From: Oxalobacteraceae bacterium
Lineage (GTDB): Bacteria; Pseudomonadota; Gammaproteobacteria; Burkholderiales; Burkholderiaceae_D
DNA length: 49,639 nt
NCBI GenBank assembly: GCA_025352145.1
Contig: JANXTY010000025.1
Span: 1 to 49,639, forward strand
Direction: 5' to 3'
Both the position numbers and the translations under genes were made by a program. The notes beneath the pieces are model-generated. The model had not been told where the DNA came from, did not search any database, and worked only from the letters and a program-made list of their open reading frames with translations. Shown here piece by piece: positions 34,592-44,328 of this stretch. Position 1 is the first letter of the stretch; each line of letters opens with the position of its first letter.

Positions 34592-37126
34592 ATGTTCGAT
34601 TTCCTCCTTAAACGATCTGCTAGCAAGCTTGCCGCACCACCCCTGTCGCCGCCAACAAATAGGGACCATCGCGCGGTTTCGATGCAAGCGCAAGAAATAG
34701 CACGGAAGCAAGCAGATGCTTTGGTGGGCGACGAGCCATCAGCCGCAGATTTCCTGTTGCAATGCGAATTTGCAGATGTCCGTTTAAAAATTGCGGAACA
34801 ACTCCATTCCAGAGCGATCCTTGAACGCATACAGCAAGCGATGCGCAATACGGATCGCCGCGTTGCAAAACTGATGCAGACACGCATTGATGCACTGGAC
34901 CAACTTGAAAAGCAAAAAAAAGCCATCCAACATTGCGTCACTGCCGCACTCGCCCTGCAGCAAGCAACTTTATTAACGCCCAATCAAGTCGCGGAACTCG
35001 ACCGCCTGTGGCAACAAATCGGAGAGATCCCCACAGCGCAGCAAAACGAATTTATTGCTGTCCGCGCCGCCCTCAGTCAACGCCTACATGACCAGACTGC
35101 GTTACAGCGCGGCATCATCGATACCTTAGCTCAATTGCACGCCACCATTGCTGCCTCCAACAATCAGTTGCCGGAGATAATGGAACAAACTGTAAGCGCA
35201 CTGGAACAGCAAATCGCAGTCTACCGGACTTCACCGGAGGTATCTGCATTACCCAAACATTTATTGACGCAATTCGATCAAGAAACGCAGCAGTTCAAAC
35301 AAACATTAACTTCATTAGAAGAACGTCACGCCACCATCACGGCGCGTCAAATCGCCCTTGCCACATGGGAAGAAGCGCAGCCGACTTCACTCAAAGTCGA
35401 TGCAATCAACAAGAAATGGCAAGGTTTTCCCGCATTGAATGACGAGGTGCTCGCTCCGTATCAGGAACGTTTTGATACCCTGATTCAAAAAATCAGTGAA
35501 GTAAAAAAAACCAAAGAGGCAAGCATCCATGCCTTGGGACAGGATGCCAAACAGCATTTTTCTCATACCCTCGATGCTATGGAAGCTGCGTTGCAAGACG
35601 GTCTACTCCAGGCTGCGGCGGAACATGACAAAACCTTACGCGCTATCGATCACAAGGCGGCACATCCATCAGAAGCACAGGCTGCACGCCTGACCAATGC
35701 GCGCAACGAATTGAACCGCCTGCAGGACTGGGCAAAATGGGGCGGCAACATATCACGCGAAGAATTGATCAAGGCCGTGGAAGAACTCGCCAGCAAGGAT
35801 CTCGCCGTTACAGAGCTGGCAAAAAAAGTGGGCAGCTCCCGCGAACGCTGGCGTACACTCGATCTTACCTCCGGCAGTGCGCCCAAAGCTTTGTGGGAAC
35901 GTTTCGATGCGGCCTGCACAACTGCCTATGCTCCTGCCGCTGCGCACTTCAAGAAGCTGGCCGACGAGCGTCAACAAAACAAGGTCAAGGCACAATCGCT
36001 CATTGCTGAAGTGACGCAATATACCCATACTATTCCAACGGACAACGATGATTTGTCAGACGTTGATTGGAAAGAGGTGGGTGGGTTTTGCCAACGCATG
36101 TCCCAAGCCTGGAACCGCCTCGGCACGGTAGATCGTAAAGAGAAAAAACATCTCGATGACAAATTTGACTGCGTCCTACAAAAGCTGCTGGAACCTCTGC
36201 GCCAACAACGTCAAACAGAGATAGCGCGCCGCGAACAATTAATCAATGAGGTCATGCGACTCAATCCAAATGAACGCAGTACCTTGGATGCCTTACGCGG
36301 CTTGCAAGAACGCTGGCAAAATCAAGCGCAGTCCTTGCCGCTGGATCGACATGACGAACAAGCCTTGTGGCAGAGATTCCGTAATGCATGCGATGCCTTA
36401 TTTGCCAAGCGCAAGGAATCGGCTGAAACGGCAGATAACGAACGCCGTCAAAATTTAATCGCAAAAGAAACGCACTGCGCCAGCCTGGAAGCAGCGCAGG
36501 ACGAACCAGAAGCGACCATCGCCAAATTACTGAGGGAAAGTAAAGCGGCATGGCCAAGCATGGGTCAAGTGCTACGTACTAGCGAGCAACAAAATGAACA
36601 GCGCTATCAAACTGCCACAGCGTCATTACAAACGAAACTCGCTGTCTATAAGCGCGCCGCCATCGAAGCGCAAGCTACTGCCATGCGCGAAAAATTACGC
36701 TTATGCCAGACAGTCGAGGCAGCCGTTGCCCAGAGTCTGCCGATCGATACGGCTTGGACTACCCGATGGCACGCTTTGCCACCGCTGGCAACTGCGCACG
36801 AGCACACCATGCAACAACGCTTCCAAGCAGCAATCAATGCGCTGCAATCGGGTGATCGCAGCTACGTGAAGATATTAGAAAAAAATAGCCCCGCCCTCGC
36901 TACACAATTGCTACGTCTTGAAATAGTGGCGGGCCTCGATAGCCCGCCTGCGCTTGCCAAAGAACGCTTGAGAATGCAGGTCGAGGTGCTGCAATCGACC
37001 TTAAAATCAGGTCAACAATCCTTGACGCCACAGGCCCAACTCTTGCATTTATGTAGCTTGCCAGCACTAATCGATACGAACAGTATTGACCGAATTGAAA
37101 AGCTCTTGGAAACGATTTCCTATTAG
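34592..37126 (+). CDS. DUF349-domain protein
   Basis: An 844-residue, largely helical, coiled-coil-prone protein with several DUF349 repeats. Each repeat has the WxxF/FxxACDAxFA-type signature: ALWERFDAACTTAYAPAAAH, WNRLGTVDRKEKKHLDDKFD and ALWQRFRNACDALFAKRKES are seen. No signal peptide or membrane segment. Function is not established for the family. It stands alone behind its own promoter. Confidence 0.9.
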   Translation: MFDFLLKRSASKLAAPPLSPPTNRDHRAVSMQAQEIARKQADALVGDEPSAADFLLQCEFADVRLKIAEQLHSRAILERIQQAMRNTDRRVAKLMQTRIDALDQLEKQKKAIQHCVTAALALQQATLLTPNQVAELDRLWQQIGEIPTAQQNEFIAVRAALSQRLHDQTALQRGIIDTLAQLHATIAASNNQLPEIMEQTVSALEQQIAVYRTSPEVSALPKHLLTQFDQETQQFKQTLTSLEERHATITARQIALATWEEAQPTSLKVDAINKKWQGFPALNDEVLAPYQERFDTLIQKISEVKKTKEASIHALGQDAKQHFSHTLDAMEAALQDGLLQAAAEHDKTLRAIDHKAAHPSEAQAARLTNARNELNRLQDWAKWGGNISREELIKAVEELASKDLAVTELAKKVGSSRERWRTLDLTSGSAPKALWERFDAACTTAYAPAAAHFKKLADERQQNKVKAQSLIAEVTQYTHTIPTDNDDLSDVDWKEVGGFCQRMSQAWNRLGTVDRKEKKHLDDKFDCVLQKLLEPLRQQRQTEIARREQLINEVMRLNPNERSTLDALRGLQERWQNQAQSLPLDRHDEQALWQRFRNACDALFAKRKESAETADNERRQNLIAKETHCASLEAAQDEPEATIAKLLRESKAAWPSMGQVLRTSEQQNEQRYQTATASLQTKLAVYKRAAIEAQATAMREKLRLCQTVEAAVAQSLPIDTAWTTRWHALPPLATAHEHTMQQRFQAAINALQSGDRSYVKILEKNSPALATQLLRLEIVAGLDSPPALAKERLRMQVEVLQSTLKSGQQSLTPQAQLLHLCSLPALIDTNSIDRIEKLLETISY

Positions 37127-37192
37127 CCTGCAGTCCTTTTTTAGCGGGTACAGATGGATGATCTTTCCTAATCGAAGATTGTTGTTGCTTTG

Positions 37193-38479
37193 ATGTTCTC
37201 CATGTCCAAAAACGTTACGCCAACCGCTGTCATTATTGGTGGTGGCCCTGCCGGACTGATGGCCGCTGAGACCTTAATAAACAACGGCCTGCAAGTTGAT
37301 GTGTACGACGCCATGCCTTCGGTCGGGAGAAAATTTTTGCTGGCCGGAAAAGGAGGCATGAACATCACCCATTCGGAACCACGATCCCCATTTCTTGCGC
37401 GCTACCGTTCGCATAGTGCCGATATAGAACCCATGCTCAACACATTCGGGCCTGACGAATTGCGAACTTGGGTGCATGGCTTGGGCATCGATACTTTCGT
37501 CGGCACCTCGGGGCGTGTGTTTCCCGTCGGAATGAAAGCCGCTCCCCTGCTGCGTACCTGGCTGCATCGGATGCGGGAAGCGGGGGTACGCTTTCATATG
37601 CGGCATCGCTGGCTAGGTTGGAAAAATCCAGAGTGCCACCGACAAGTGCGCTTTGCGACGCCTGAAGGCGAGCAATTGATCGAGGCCGATATCGTATTGC
37701 TCGCGCTCGGTGGCGGTAGTTGGGCCCGCTTGGGATCGGATGGTGCGTGGATGCCACTGCTAGCGGAGCGCGGCATCCCTGTCGCGCCATTGCAACCATC
37801 CAACTGTGGCTTTTCGACCAACTGGAGCGAGCATTTCCGCGATCGTTTTGCAGGCCACCCGCTGACTTCCATTGCACTGGCCTTTAAGGACGAAAACGGC
37901 ACCATCACCCGCAGAAAAGGACAATTTGTAGTAACACAAAATGGCATAGAGGGCAGCCTCATTTATGCCATCTCGGCACTGTTGCGTGATCAAATTTCTG
38001 CCGATGGCAACGCACTCATCCATCTTGATTTGCTGCCGGACTGGGCCCCGCAACGTGTACTCGATGAAATCTCCCGACCACGCGGATCACGCTCAATCGC
38101 CAGCCATTTACAAAGCCGGATTGGCATTCACGGGGTTAAAGCGGGCTTGCTGCGAGAACTAGCATCGGCCCAGGATTTTTCCGACCCATCTCGTCTGGCT
38201 TCATGCATCAAAACGCTACCGCTACACCTGCTTGCGACACGCCCACTTGATGAAGCAATCAGCAGTGCCGGTGGTGTCCTGTTCACGGCATGCGATGCCC
38301 ATCTGATGCTTCAATCCATGCCGGGGGTGTTCTGCGCCGGAGAAATGCTCGATTGGGAGGCACCCACAGGGGGTTATCTTCTCACTGCATGTTTTGCCAG
38401 TGGGCGTACGGCTGCACTTGGTGCCTTGGCCTGGCTGGCTGAGCAAAATTTCATCCAGCAGATAGATTATCAAAATTAA
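37193..38479 (+). CDS. BaiN/HI0933-like flavoprotein (TIGR03862 type)
   Basis: NAD(P)/FAD-dependent oxidoreductase of about 428 residues. Seen: FAD-binding VIIGGGPAGLMAAETL near the N-terminus, the family-specific GRKFLLAGKGGMNITHSE, ALGGGSWARLGSDG in the middle, and the C-terminal FAD block GVFCAGEMLDWEAPTGGYLL. The physiological substrate is unknown. Starts at 37193 or 37202 are both ATG without a clear ribosome site. The gene is followed closely by a candidate small RNA gene. Confidence 0.88.
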   Translation: MFSMSKNVTPTAVIIGGGPAGLMAAETLINNGLQVDVYDAMPSVGRKFLLAGKGGMNITHSEPRSPFLARYRSHSADIEPMLNTFGPDELRTWVHGLGIDTFVGTSGRVFPVGMKAAPLLRTWLHRMREAGVRFHMRHRWLGWKNPECHRQVRFATPEGEQLIEADIVLLALGGGSWARLGSDGAWMPLLAERGIPVAPLQPSNCGFSTNWSEHFRDRFAGHPLTSIALAFKDENGTITRRKGQFVVTQNGIEGSLIYAISALLRDQISADGNALIHLDLLPDWAPQRVLDEISRPRGSRSIASHLQSRIGIHGVKAGLLRELASAQDFSDPSRLASCIKTLPLHLLATRPLDEAISSAGGVLFTACDAHLMLQSMPGVFCAGEMLDWEAPTGGYLLTACFASGRTAALGALAWLAEQNFIQQIDYQN

Positions 38480-38500
38480 AAATAGGAGAGTAGCAAGATG

Positions 38501-38710
38501 TGCTATACTCCGCGAAGTTCATTAATTACAAAACGTCCAATAAGGATGTGGAACGTAAAACAGACAGTTCGTATTGAGGCCAAAAAGGCACCATGCAGAT
38601 AGCATGGGTTTTTAAGTTTTTGAAAAATCAATAACACCGCGCAGATAGCACGGGTTACTGATGAATTGATTGTAGTGAATTGAAAGCTCGCTTCGGCGAG
38701 CTTTTTGCGT
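38501..38710 (+). ncRNA. Candidate small RNA gene (about 190 nt)
   Basis: An extended -10 box (TG-C-TATACT, 38501-38509) predicts transcription from about 38516. A canonical terminator follows at 38684-38710. In between there is no convincing gene but two matching hairpins with the same AGATA loop: CCATGC/GCATGG (38591-38607) and CCGCGC/GCACGG (38637-38653, one mismatch). A 17-codon frame from the ATG at 38546 exists but lacks a properly spaced ribosome site. I recognise no known RNA family. Alternatively this is only a long 3' UTR of the flavoprotein gene. Confidence 0.5.
38684..38710 (+). terminator. Intrinsic terminator with UUCG tetraloop
   Basis: AAGCTCGC (38684-38691) and GCGAGCTT (38696-38703) form a perfect 8-bp stem closed by TTCG and followed by T-rich sequence. 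This is a textbook intrinsic terminator for a rightward transcript. Confidence 0.88.
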
Positions 38711-38997
38711 TTTTGACTCAAACTTTACACAGGGTGTCCCGTGTGCGGATACAAATTTTTGTGCGTGAAAATTATGGCCGTCAAGCATCCAAGTAATTAA
38801 TAGCGATAGCGCTTTTAAAAAGCTTCGCAAAACTCTCCTGAAGTCGCCAAGCAATGAGCAATGAGCAATGGCAATTTTTTGCAAAGCTCTTCTGCACAAT
38901 CCCCACAATCCCGATATGCGGTTATCTTTTCGTTTGCGTCAAAACCCCGAAGAATCGCACGGTAGGTACATTGTTCTTCCAAATAGCCAGACGTATC
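38711..38997. other. Non-coding stretch with a triple 7-mer tandem repeat
   Basis: Between the terminator and the protease gene no gene is recognised. A tandem repeat of AGCAATG, three exact copies, lies at 38850-38870. No terminator-like hairpin for the leftward protease gene was found. Confidence 0.4.
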
Positions 38998-39642
38998 CTA
39001 AAATCGCTTAGTGAGAATCATCACATCGCCATTTCGATGCATCTCAGTACGATTAAGAAATGACATACCAAGCAACGCTGTGGGCAGATTATTTTCCAAT
39101 ACAGATGCGTCGACTTGGTTGATTTCAATATCGCCGATTCTCACCTTGTCCAGTTTTACGCGATAAAACTGCACGAGGCCATTGGCAGTATTGGCAGTGC
39201 CGACTGGCCCTTTCTGATAGTCAATTCCCATACGTCGTGCGTCCGCCGCTGACAGTACGATCAGGGTGGCACCCGTGTCAACCAGCATGGTGATGGTGTT
39301 GCCGTTGATCTGTCCCTGAGTAACAAAGTGCCCTTGGTTATTGGCGCGCAGCGTGATATTGGCAGCCCCTGATGAGGGGCCATGACTCACATGCTGACCG
39401 ATGGTAATGACTTGGCGCTTTCCATTCACCTCGACTGTAGCAGTCGATTGATCAGAATCGATGAGCTTGATGCCATCCACGATGTTATTGCCAACGCTGT
39501 AAGTCTTTGGTGCGCCGCTATCAATCACCAGTACGGCTTTGCCCGGAAATAAACCAACGACAGCTACGTCAAGAGCATAAACGTTTCCAATAAAAATCAG
39601 CGAAACGAACGTGAGTAACACTGCAAACTGAAATGGGCGCAT
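38998..39642 (-). CDS. Retropepsin-like aspartic protease (TIGR02281 / clan AA)
   Basis: Predicted envelope protease of about 214 residues. Seen: a signal peptide or N-terminal anchor (MRPFQFAVLLTF.. ending VYALDV), the catalytic motif MLVDTGATLIVLS, and the flap-side partner ALLGMSFLNR near the C-terminus. A single catalytic aspartate is expected, so it would work as a dimer. The frame is open upstream to an ATG at 39765, which would add 41 mostly charged residues before the hydrophobic segment; neither start has a clear ribosome site. Natural substrates of the family are unknown. Confidence 0.82.
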   Translation of the reverse strand: MRPFQFAVLLTFVSLIFIGNVYALDVAVVGLFPGKAVLVIDSGAPKTYSVGNNIVDGIKLIDSDQSTATVEVNGKRQVITIGQHVSHGPSSGAANITLRANNQGHFVTQGQINGNTITMLVDTGATLIVLSAADARRMGIDYQKGPVGTANTANGLVQFYRVKLDKVRIGDIEINQVDASVLENNLPTALLGMSFLNRTEMHRNGDVMILTKRF

Positions 39643-39830
39643 AGATAAGAAGAGAGGTAAATTAATCCGAATCGTTCGCTTGCTGACAACTTGTTCTCGC
39701 TCTGGAATAAGGAAGCATAACTTCTTCTTCAGTAAATCATGCTTACTCAGATCGGGGGCCGACATTGGCGTTCGAGAAGACTCACTCTACAGCAAACCAG
39801 CACAACCCTGAACCCTGCTATCTATGCCAA

Positions 39831-40316
39831 TTAATCCCGGAAATTATTGAATTCAAGCGGTAAGTCCGCGACATCTTTACGCAACAGCGCCATTGCCGCC
39901 TGCAAGTCATCGCGCTTTGCGCCCACAACTCGCACGGACTCGCCCTGGATACTCGCCTGCACTTTCATTTTGCTATCTTTAAGAATACGCACGATTTTTT
40001 TTGCAGCTTCGGTTTCAATTCCATTTTTGATCTTGATTACTTGCTTGACCTTATCACCGCCAATTTTTTCTATTTTCCCTATATCAAGAAAGCGTACATC
40101 GACAGTGCGCTTGACCAGTTTATTGGTCAACACGTCGCGCACCTGGCTTAGCTGAAAATCAGAATCAGCAAACGCCGTCAAATCGCGCTCTTTCTGCTCG
40201 ACGCGGGCATCGCTCCCTTTAAAATCAAAACGGGTCGAGATCTCTTTGTTGGCCTGCTCAAGAGCATTCTTGACTTCAACCATATTAGCTTCGGAAACGA
40301 CATCAAATGACGGCAT
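39831..40316 (-). CDS. YajQ-family nucleotide-binding protein
   Basis: Small two-domain cytoplasmic protein of 161 residues. Family blocks seen: [19 protein letters not shown] at the N-terminus, [11 protein letters not shown], and [20 protein letters not shown]. Some members bind cyclic di-GMP and act with transcription factors; others bind nucleic acid or nucleotides. Full length and intact. It diverges from murB. Confidence 0.95.
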   Translation of the reverse strand: MPSFDVVSEANMVEVKNALEQANKEISTRFDFKGSDARVEQKERDLTAFADSDFQLSQVRDVLTNKLVKRTVDVRFLDIGKIEKIGGDKVKQVIKIKNGIETEAAKKIVRILKDSKMKVQASIQGESVRVVGAKRDDLQAAMALLRKDVADLPLEFNNFRD

Positions 40317-40430
40317 AGTGTTCTTCCTTTGAATTTTTAGACTGTGTAACGGGTGGGATAGCTCAACCTAAGCACATGCGTAATACCCATTTTAACGGAC
40401 AAAAAGGACGGGCAAATAGGACCTTGCCGC

Positions 40431-40436
40431 TATAAT
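40431..40436 (+). promoter_or_regulatory. -10 box immediately upstream of murB
   Basis: A perfect TATAAT ends only 9 bases before the murB ATG at 40446. Transcription from it would begin about 2 bases before or at the start codon. No Shine-Dalgarno sequence precedes the ATG. No good -35 is apparent at 17 bp. Confidence 0.5.
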
Positions 40437-40445
40437 CGCCTCGCT

Positions 40446-41471
40446 ATGATAAATCATTCATTCATCCAACCCGATTTCTCCTTACGTCATCACAATACCT
40501 TTGGCATCGATGCCAAAGCCCACGCCTATTTACGGGTGGAGTCGATAGAGGATGTACAATTTGTTCGAAGTAACAGCGCTTTAACCCAATTGCCACATCT
40601 GGTACTTGGAGGTGGCAGCAATATTTTGCTGACGCGTGATTTCGATGGTTTGATATTACACATGTGTAATCGAGGCATTCAGATCATTGGCGAGGATAGC
40701 CATGCCACCTATGTACGCGCTGCTGCGGGTGAAAATTGGCATGATTTTGTGCAATGGACTTTGGATCAGGGCTTGGCGGGACTGGAAAATTTGTCGTTGA
40801 TTCCCGGCAGTGTGGGTGCTGCGCCAATTCAAAACATTGGCGCTTATGGCACGGAGCTCCAAGATTATTTTCACAATTTGAGCGCCTTCGATTTCGACAC
40901 TGGCGAAACAGGGGTATTACATCGTGCAGAATGTGCGTTCGGCTACCGCGACAGCATATTCAAACATCGGCTGCGTAGCCGGATGATTATTCTCGATGTC
41001 ACGTTTGCCTTGCCCAAACAATGGCAGCCCAATCTGCGTTACGCGGAACTGGCGCAAGCCCTCAGCGCTATGTCAAACGCACCCACAGCACGCCAGATCA
41101 GTGATATGGTCATCGCTATTCGCCGCCGCAAGCTGCCCGACCCAGCCGTGATCGGCAATGCAGGTAGCTTCTTCAAAAATCCCGTGGTTCCCCCAGCACA
41201 ACGCACAACATTACTGGCGGCGCACCCTCAGCTTGTCAGTTATGTGCAAGGCGATGGCAATTACAAACTTGCGGCTGGCTGGTTGATTGATCAATGTGGC
41301 TGGAAAGGTAAAACGCTTGGCTGTGCTGGCGTTTATGAAATGCAGGCACTGGTGTTAGTAAATCGAGGGGGGGCTAGTGGCAAAGAAATCGCACAACTTG
41401 CGGCGGCGATTCAAGCCGATGTAAGAGAACGATTTGGGATAATGCTGGAACCTGAACCCATGTATGTTTAG
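40446..41471 (+). CDS. murB: UDP-N-acetylenolpyruvoylglucosamine reductase MurB
   Basis: FAD enzyme of peptidoglycan precursor synthesis that reduces UDP-GlcNAc-enolpyruvate to UDP-MurNAc. The 341 residues fit type I MurB. Seen: LRHHNTFGIDAKA, LGGGSNILLTRDFDG, GLENLSLIPGSVGAAPIQNIGAYG, the active-site GNAGSFFKNPVV and the C-terminal GLU-containing LEPEPMYV. The ATG at 40446 is the only start that fits the family N-terminus. Confidence 0.97.
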   Translation: MINHSFIQPDFSLRHHNTFGIDAKAHAYLRVESIEDVQFVRSNSALTQLPHLVLGGGSNILLTRDFDGLILHMCNRGIQIIGEDSHATYVRAAAGENWHDFVQWTLDQGLAGLENLSLIPGSVGAAPIQNIGAYGTELQDYFHNLSAFDFDTGETGVLHRAECAFGYRDSIFKHRLRSRMIILDVTFALPKQWQPNLRYAELAQALSAMSNAPTARQISDMVIAIRRRKLPDPAVIGNAGSFFKNPVVPPAQRTTLLAAHPQLVSYVQGDGNYKLAAGWLIDQCGWKGKTLGCAGVYEMQALVLVNRGGASGKEIAQLAAAIQADVRERFGIMLEPEPMYV

Positions 41472-41767
41472 GGATCAAGAACACACCGTATTGTGCCGCC
41501 TGGAAATGCCATTACGCATGCGCAGGACAGTGCCGCACATGCTCCTCCTTAGACACTACTTCGTTTCTTACCCGTTTTTATCACTGCCCACACAGCAGCG
41601 TTTCAAACAGAATTCAACTCAACCTCAAAAACGTTCACGAAATGCGCCTCTTTTCTCACTAGACAGTGGAGTCGTTCATCCATGTTTACGCCGAAACATG
41701 ATGGGAATTACTAGTTCGGTAAGCGCGTACTGTCCGTTTTGGTTATCGGCAATGACGCTGCGCTCTG
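41472..41767. other. Non-coding stretch between murB and ppnP
   Basis: A rightward frame (41464-41841) crosses it but overlaps both neighbours and resembles nothing known, so no gene is called. No clear terminator was found. Confidence 0.4.
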
Positions 41768-42082
41768 TCACCCAAAATGACAAATGTAATCCAGCGTCTC
41801 CAACGTCTCAATATCAAAATACGTCTCACCCGCTACATTAAAGCTCTGCCCGCTTTCATACGTCGTCCATTGAGCCTGATTGGCTAAACGAACTCGGCAT
41901 TTCCCCGATATGATTTCCATGATTTCTGGTGTGCTGGTGTTAAATTTCAAGCTGGATGGGAAAATCACGCCGACTGTTTTTTTCGTGCCGTCAGCAAAAA
42001 ATACGCTGTGTGAAACGCATTTTCCATCAAAGAAAATATTAGCTTTCTTAACTACGGATACTTGATCGAATTGGGTACTCAT
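41768..42082 (-). CDS. ppnP: Pyrimidine/purine nucleoside phosphorylase PpnP (DUF1255)
   Basis: Small cupin-fold phosphorolytic enzyme, 104 residues. Seen: [20 protein letters not shown] and [20 protein letters not shown], then [19 protein letters not shown], which are the PpnP signature segments. The frame is open to 42265, but family length fixes the start at the ATG at 42082. It diverges from the GntR regulator with 290 bp between them. Confidence 0.92.
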   Translation of the reverse strand: MSTQFDQVSVVKKANIFFDGKCVSHSVFFADGTKKTVGVIFPSSLKFNTSTPEIMEIISGKCRVRLANQAQWTTYESGQSFNVAGETYFDIETLETLDYICHFG

Positions 42083-42372
42083 GCTTGCTTTCTGTAGGAA
42101 ATAGTGAGAAAAAAATAGGTGCGGGCCATTCGCAGAAACGGCATCGCCCGTTACGATAGCATTTTTGATTGTGAAGGGGAATCTTTGTGGCCAAACCTGA
42201 CCCGGCTCAACCACAAGCCACCTCCACTTATCATTGAGAACCGCAATAATGACGACAGAAGACATTAATGGCTATTTCTGAAGCATCGGCAAAACATAGG
42301 CCAGCAACAGGATTTTTCAACATGTTTACGATATTCTTCATGCCTCAATACCTTAAGGACTGACGCAAAACC

Positions 42373-43080
42373 ATGTCTCTGATCAACATCAGCCTGCCTC
42401 AACCTGTTCTGACGGCATCTCCATTAAACATGACCGAAGCGGAAGTCGTTTTGCAATTGGAAGAAGACATCATTTTCATGCGGCTGCTACCAGATTCACG
42501 CCTAGTAGAAGATTTGCTCATGCAGCGTTTTGGTGCGACGCGCCACTGTATCCGTCAGGCGTTAAATCAGCTAGAGAGAACAGGCATCGTTACCAAAGAA
42601 CCCAACAAAGGAGCGCGCGTGCGCTCGTTTTCTCTGGAAGAAGTCCTGCAAATTTACGAAGTGCGTGAACTGTTACAGCGTCAGGCTGCGCTGATGTTTG
42701 CGCTCCCGGCCAAGCCGAAATTCATCGAAGAATTAACCGCAATCCACGAAGCCTATCTAGCCCATGTCAACAGCGGTTATTTGCGCGGCGTGCATGAGAT
42801 GAACGACAAATTCCATTCCAAAATATTCTCTCTCTGTGGCAACCGCTATCTGGAACGCTCGATTCAGGAATACATGAATTTAAGCTATTCGATCCGCACC
42901 AATTCCCTCGCAGTACCGGAAAAGCTGCGAATATCGAGCGCTCAACACGCGCTGATGATTGAGTTATTGAAAGGACGCGATAACTGGACGCTGGCGCAGT
43001 TATGCGTCGATCATATTCTGCCCAGCAAACACGATTATATTGAGCGTCGAAAAGCGTTGGAAACGTCCGCCACAGGCTAA
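42373..43080 (+). CDS. GntR-family transcriptional regulator (FCD/FadR subfamily)
   Basis: A 235-residue regulator. N-terminal winged helix with LPDSRLVEDLLMQRFGATRH and RQALNQLERTGIVTKEPNKG, C-terminal FCD ligand domain with EVRELLQRQAALMFALP, NDKFHSKIFSLCGN and a late HD-type metal-site region (SAQHALMIELLKG). The effector is unknown. It precedes an esterase gene by 156 bp in the same direction, which might be a target. Confidence 0.9.
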   Translation: MSLINISLPQPVLTASPLNMTEAEVVLQLEEDIIFMRLLPDSRLVEDLLMQRFGATRHCIRQALNQLERTGIVTKEPNKGARVRSFSLEEVLQIYEVRELLQRQAALMFALPAKPKFIEELTAIHEAYLAHVNSGYLRGVHEMNDKFHSKIFSLCGNRYLERSIQEYMNLSYSIRTNSLAVPEKLRISSAQHALMIELLKGRDNWTLAQLCVDHILPSKHDYIERRKALETSATG

Positions 43081-43236
43081 ACTATCGTACAGAAAATATC
43101 TGTACAAAAAAAATCGAAGGCATAAGAAATTTACGTACTCAACGATAACCATCCCGGGCCATTTTCAACGTGAATTTGAACACCAATTCCATCGCTTTTT
43201 TTCTGAATATATACACCCTGCTGAAAGGAAACACAC

Positions 43237-44205
43237 ATGTCATTAATCAAAAACAAAATTGCGATTCGTCTGGGAACAACTGCTTTACTGCTCCTCCTCA
43301 CATCGCAGACTATTCTTGCAGCCACACTCCGCGATCGCATCATTGAGCGCCGCCAACAACAGCAAACCAAACAAGCGTCCGAGGACAATATGGCAGAATC
43401 TGGGCCCGCTAAGTTACCCGCCGATATCCAGATCGTGCGCGATGTATCCTACGGCAACGATGAGCGCCAGCGCTTCGACGTGTACAGTCCCAAAGGAGGC
43501 AAAGATTTGCCGGTGATATTCATGGTGCATGGCGGCGGGTGGTCGGTGGGAGATAAAGCGGCGCAATCGGTCATTGAAAATAAAGTGACGCGCTGGGTAC
43601 CGAAAGGCTTCATTTTCATTTCGACTAACTACCGCATGTTGCCGAAGGCCCCACCACTTGAGCAAGCCACCGATATCGCACGGGCGGTTGCAGCAGCGCA
43701 AGGCAAGGCAGCCGATTGGGGCGGCGATAAAAACAAATTCATCCTCATGGGCCACTCTGCTGGCGCTCATCTTGTAGCGTTGCTGGCAAGCGCACCCCCC
43801 ATCTCTGCTAAATTCGGTGCATTGCCTTGGCTAGGCACAGTGTCACTCGATAGCGCCGCACTCGACGTTGTACAAATCATGGGAAGACAACATGCCCCTT
43901 TATACGATCGCGCTTTCGGCCAGAATGCCGCCTCCTGGAAATCGGCCTCCCCTTTCCACTTGCTACAAAATGCGGGAGCACCTTTTCTCGCCGTCTGCTC
44001 CACTCAACGCGATGATTCCTGCGCGCCCGCTGCTCGCTTCGTGGCCAAGGCCAACTCCCTCGGCATGAAAGCATCCGTACTTGAAAAAAACATGTCGCAC
44101 AAAGAGATCAATCAGCGGCTGGGAGAAGAGCGCGAATATACGGAAGCAGTGGAAGCGTTTATGCGCGCGTTGGATCCATCGATGGCTGCTGCATTGGCCA
44201 AATAG
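43237..44205 (+). CDS. Secreted alpha/beta-hydrolase (HSL/BD-FAE-like esterase)
   Basis: A 322-residue hydrolase with a signal peptide (LIKNKIAIR.. ending ILAATL, about residue 29). Seen: oxyanion motif MVHGGGWSVGD, nucleophile elbow MGHSAGAH and a late KNMSHKEIN holding the likely catalytic histidine. It presumably cleaves short-chain esters outside the cytoplasm; the substrate is unknown. A good AAGGA-type site lies before the ATG at 43237. Confidence 0.88.
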   Translation: MSLIKNKIAIRLGTTALLLLLTSQTILAATLRDRIIERRQQQQTKQASEDNMAESGPAKLPADIQIVRDVSYGNDERQRFDVYSPKGGKDLPVIFMVHGGGWSVGDKAAQSVIENKVTRWVPKGFIFISTNYRMLPKAPPLEQATDIARAVAAAQGKAADWGGDKNKFILMGHSAGAHLVALLASAPPISAKFGALPWLGTVSLDSAALDVVQIMGRQHAPLYDRAFGQNAASWKSASPFHLLQNAGAPFLAVCSTQRDDSCAPAARFVAKANSLGMKASVLEKNMSHKEINQRLGEEREYTEAVEAFMRALDPSMAAALAK

Positions 44206-44328
44206 CAGGAATATAAAAAAACATATCTCCCCACAAGGATAGCGTTCATATGTAATCTCAATTAGCACAATCAGCACATGTCAGGCTCTGCAGTCCCGCT
44301 TCCGGCCTTTTTAAATTCACCTTTATTA

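Noticed and set aside
38591-38653. Two AGATA-containing repeats as a possible CRISPR array
   Set aside because: There are only two copies of about 17 bp, each is itself a hairpin, there is no array and there are no cas genes.
41464-41841. 125-codon plus-strand frame between murB and ppnP
   Set aside because: It overlaps the murB end and the ppnP 3' end, has no ribosome site and resembles no family.
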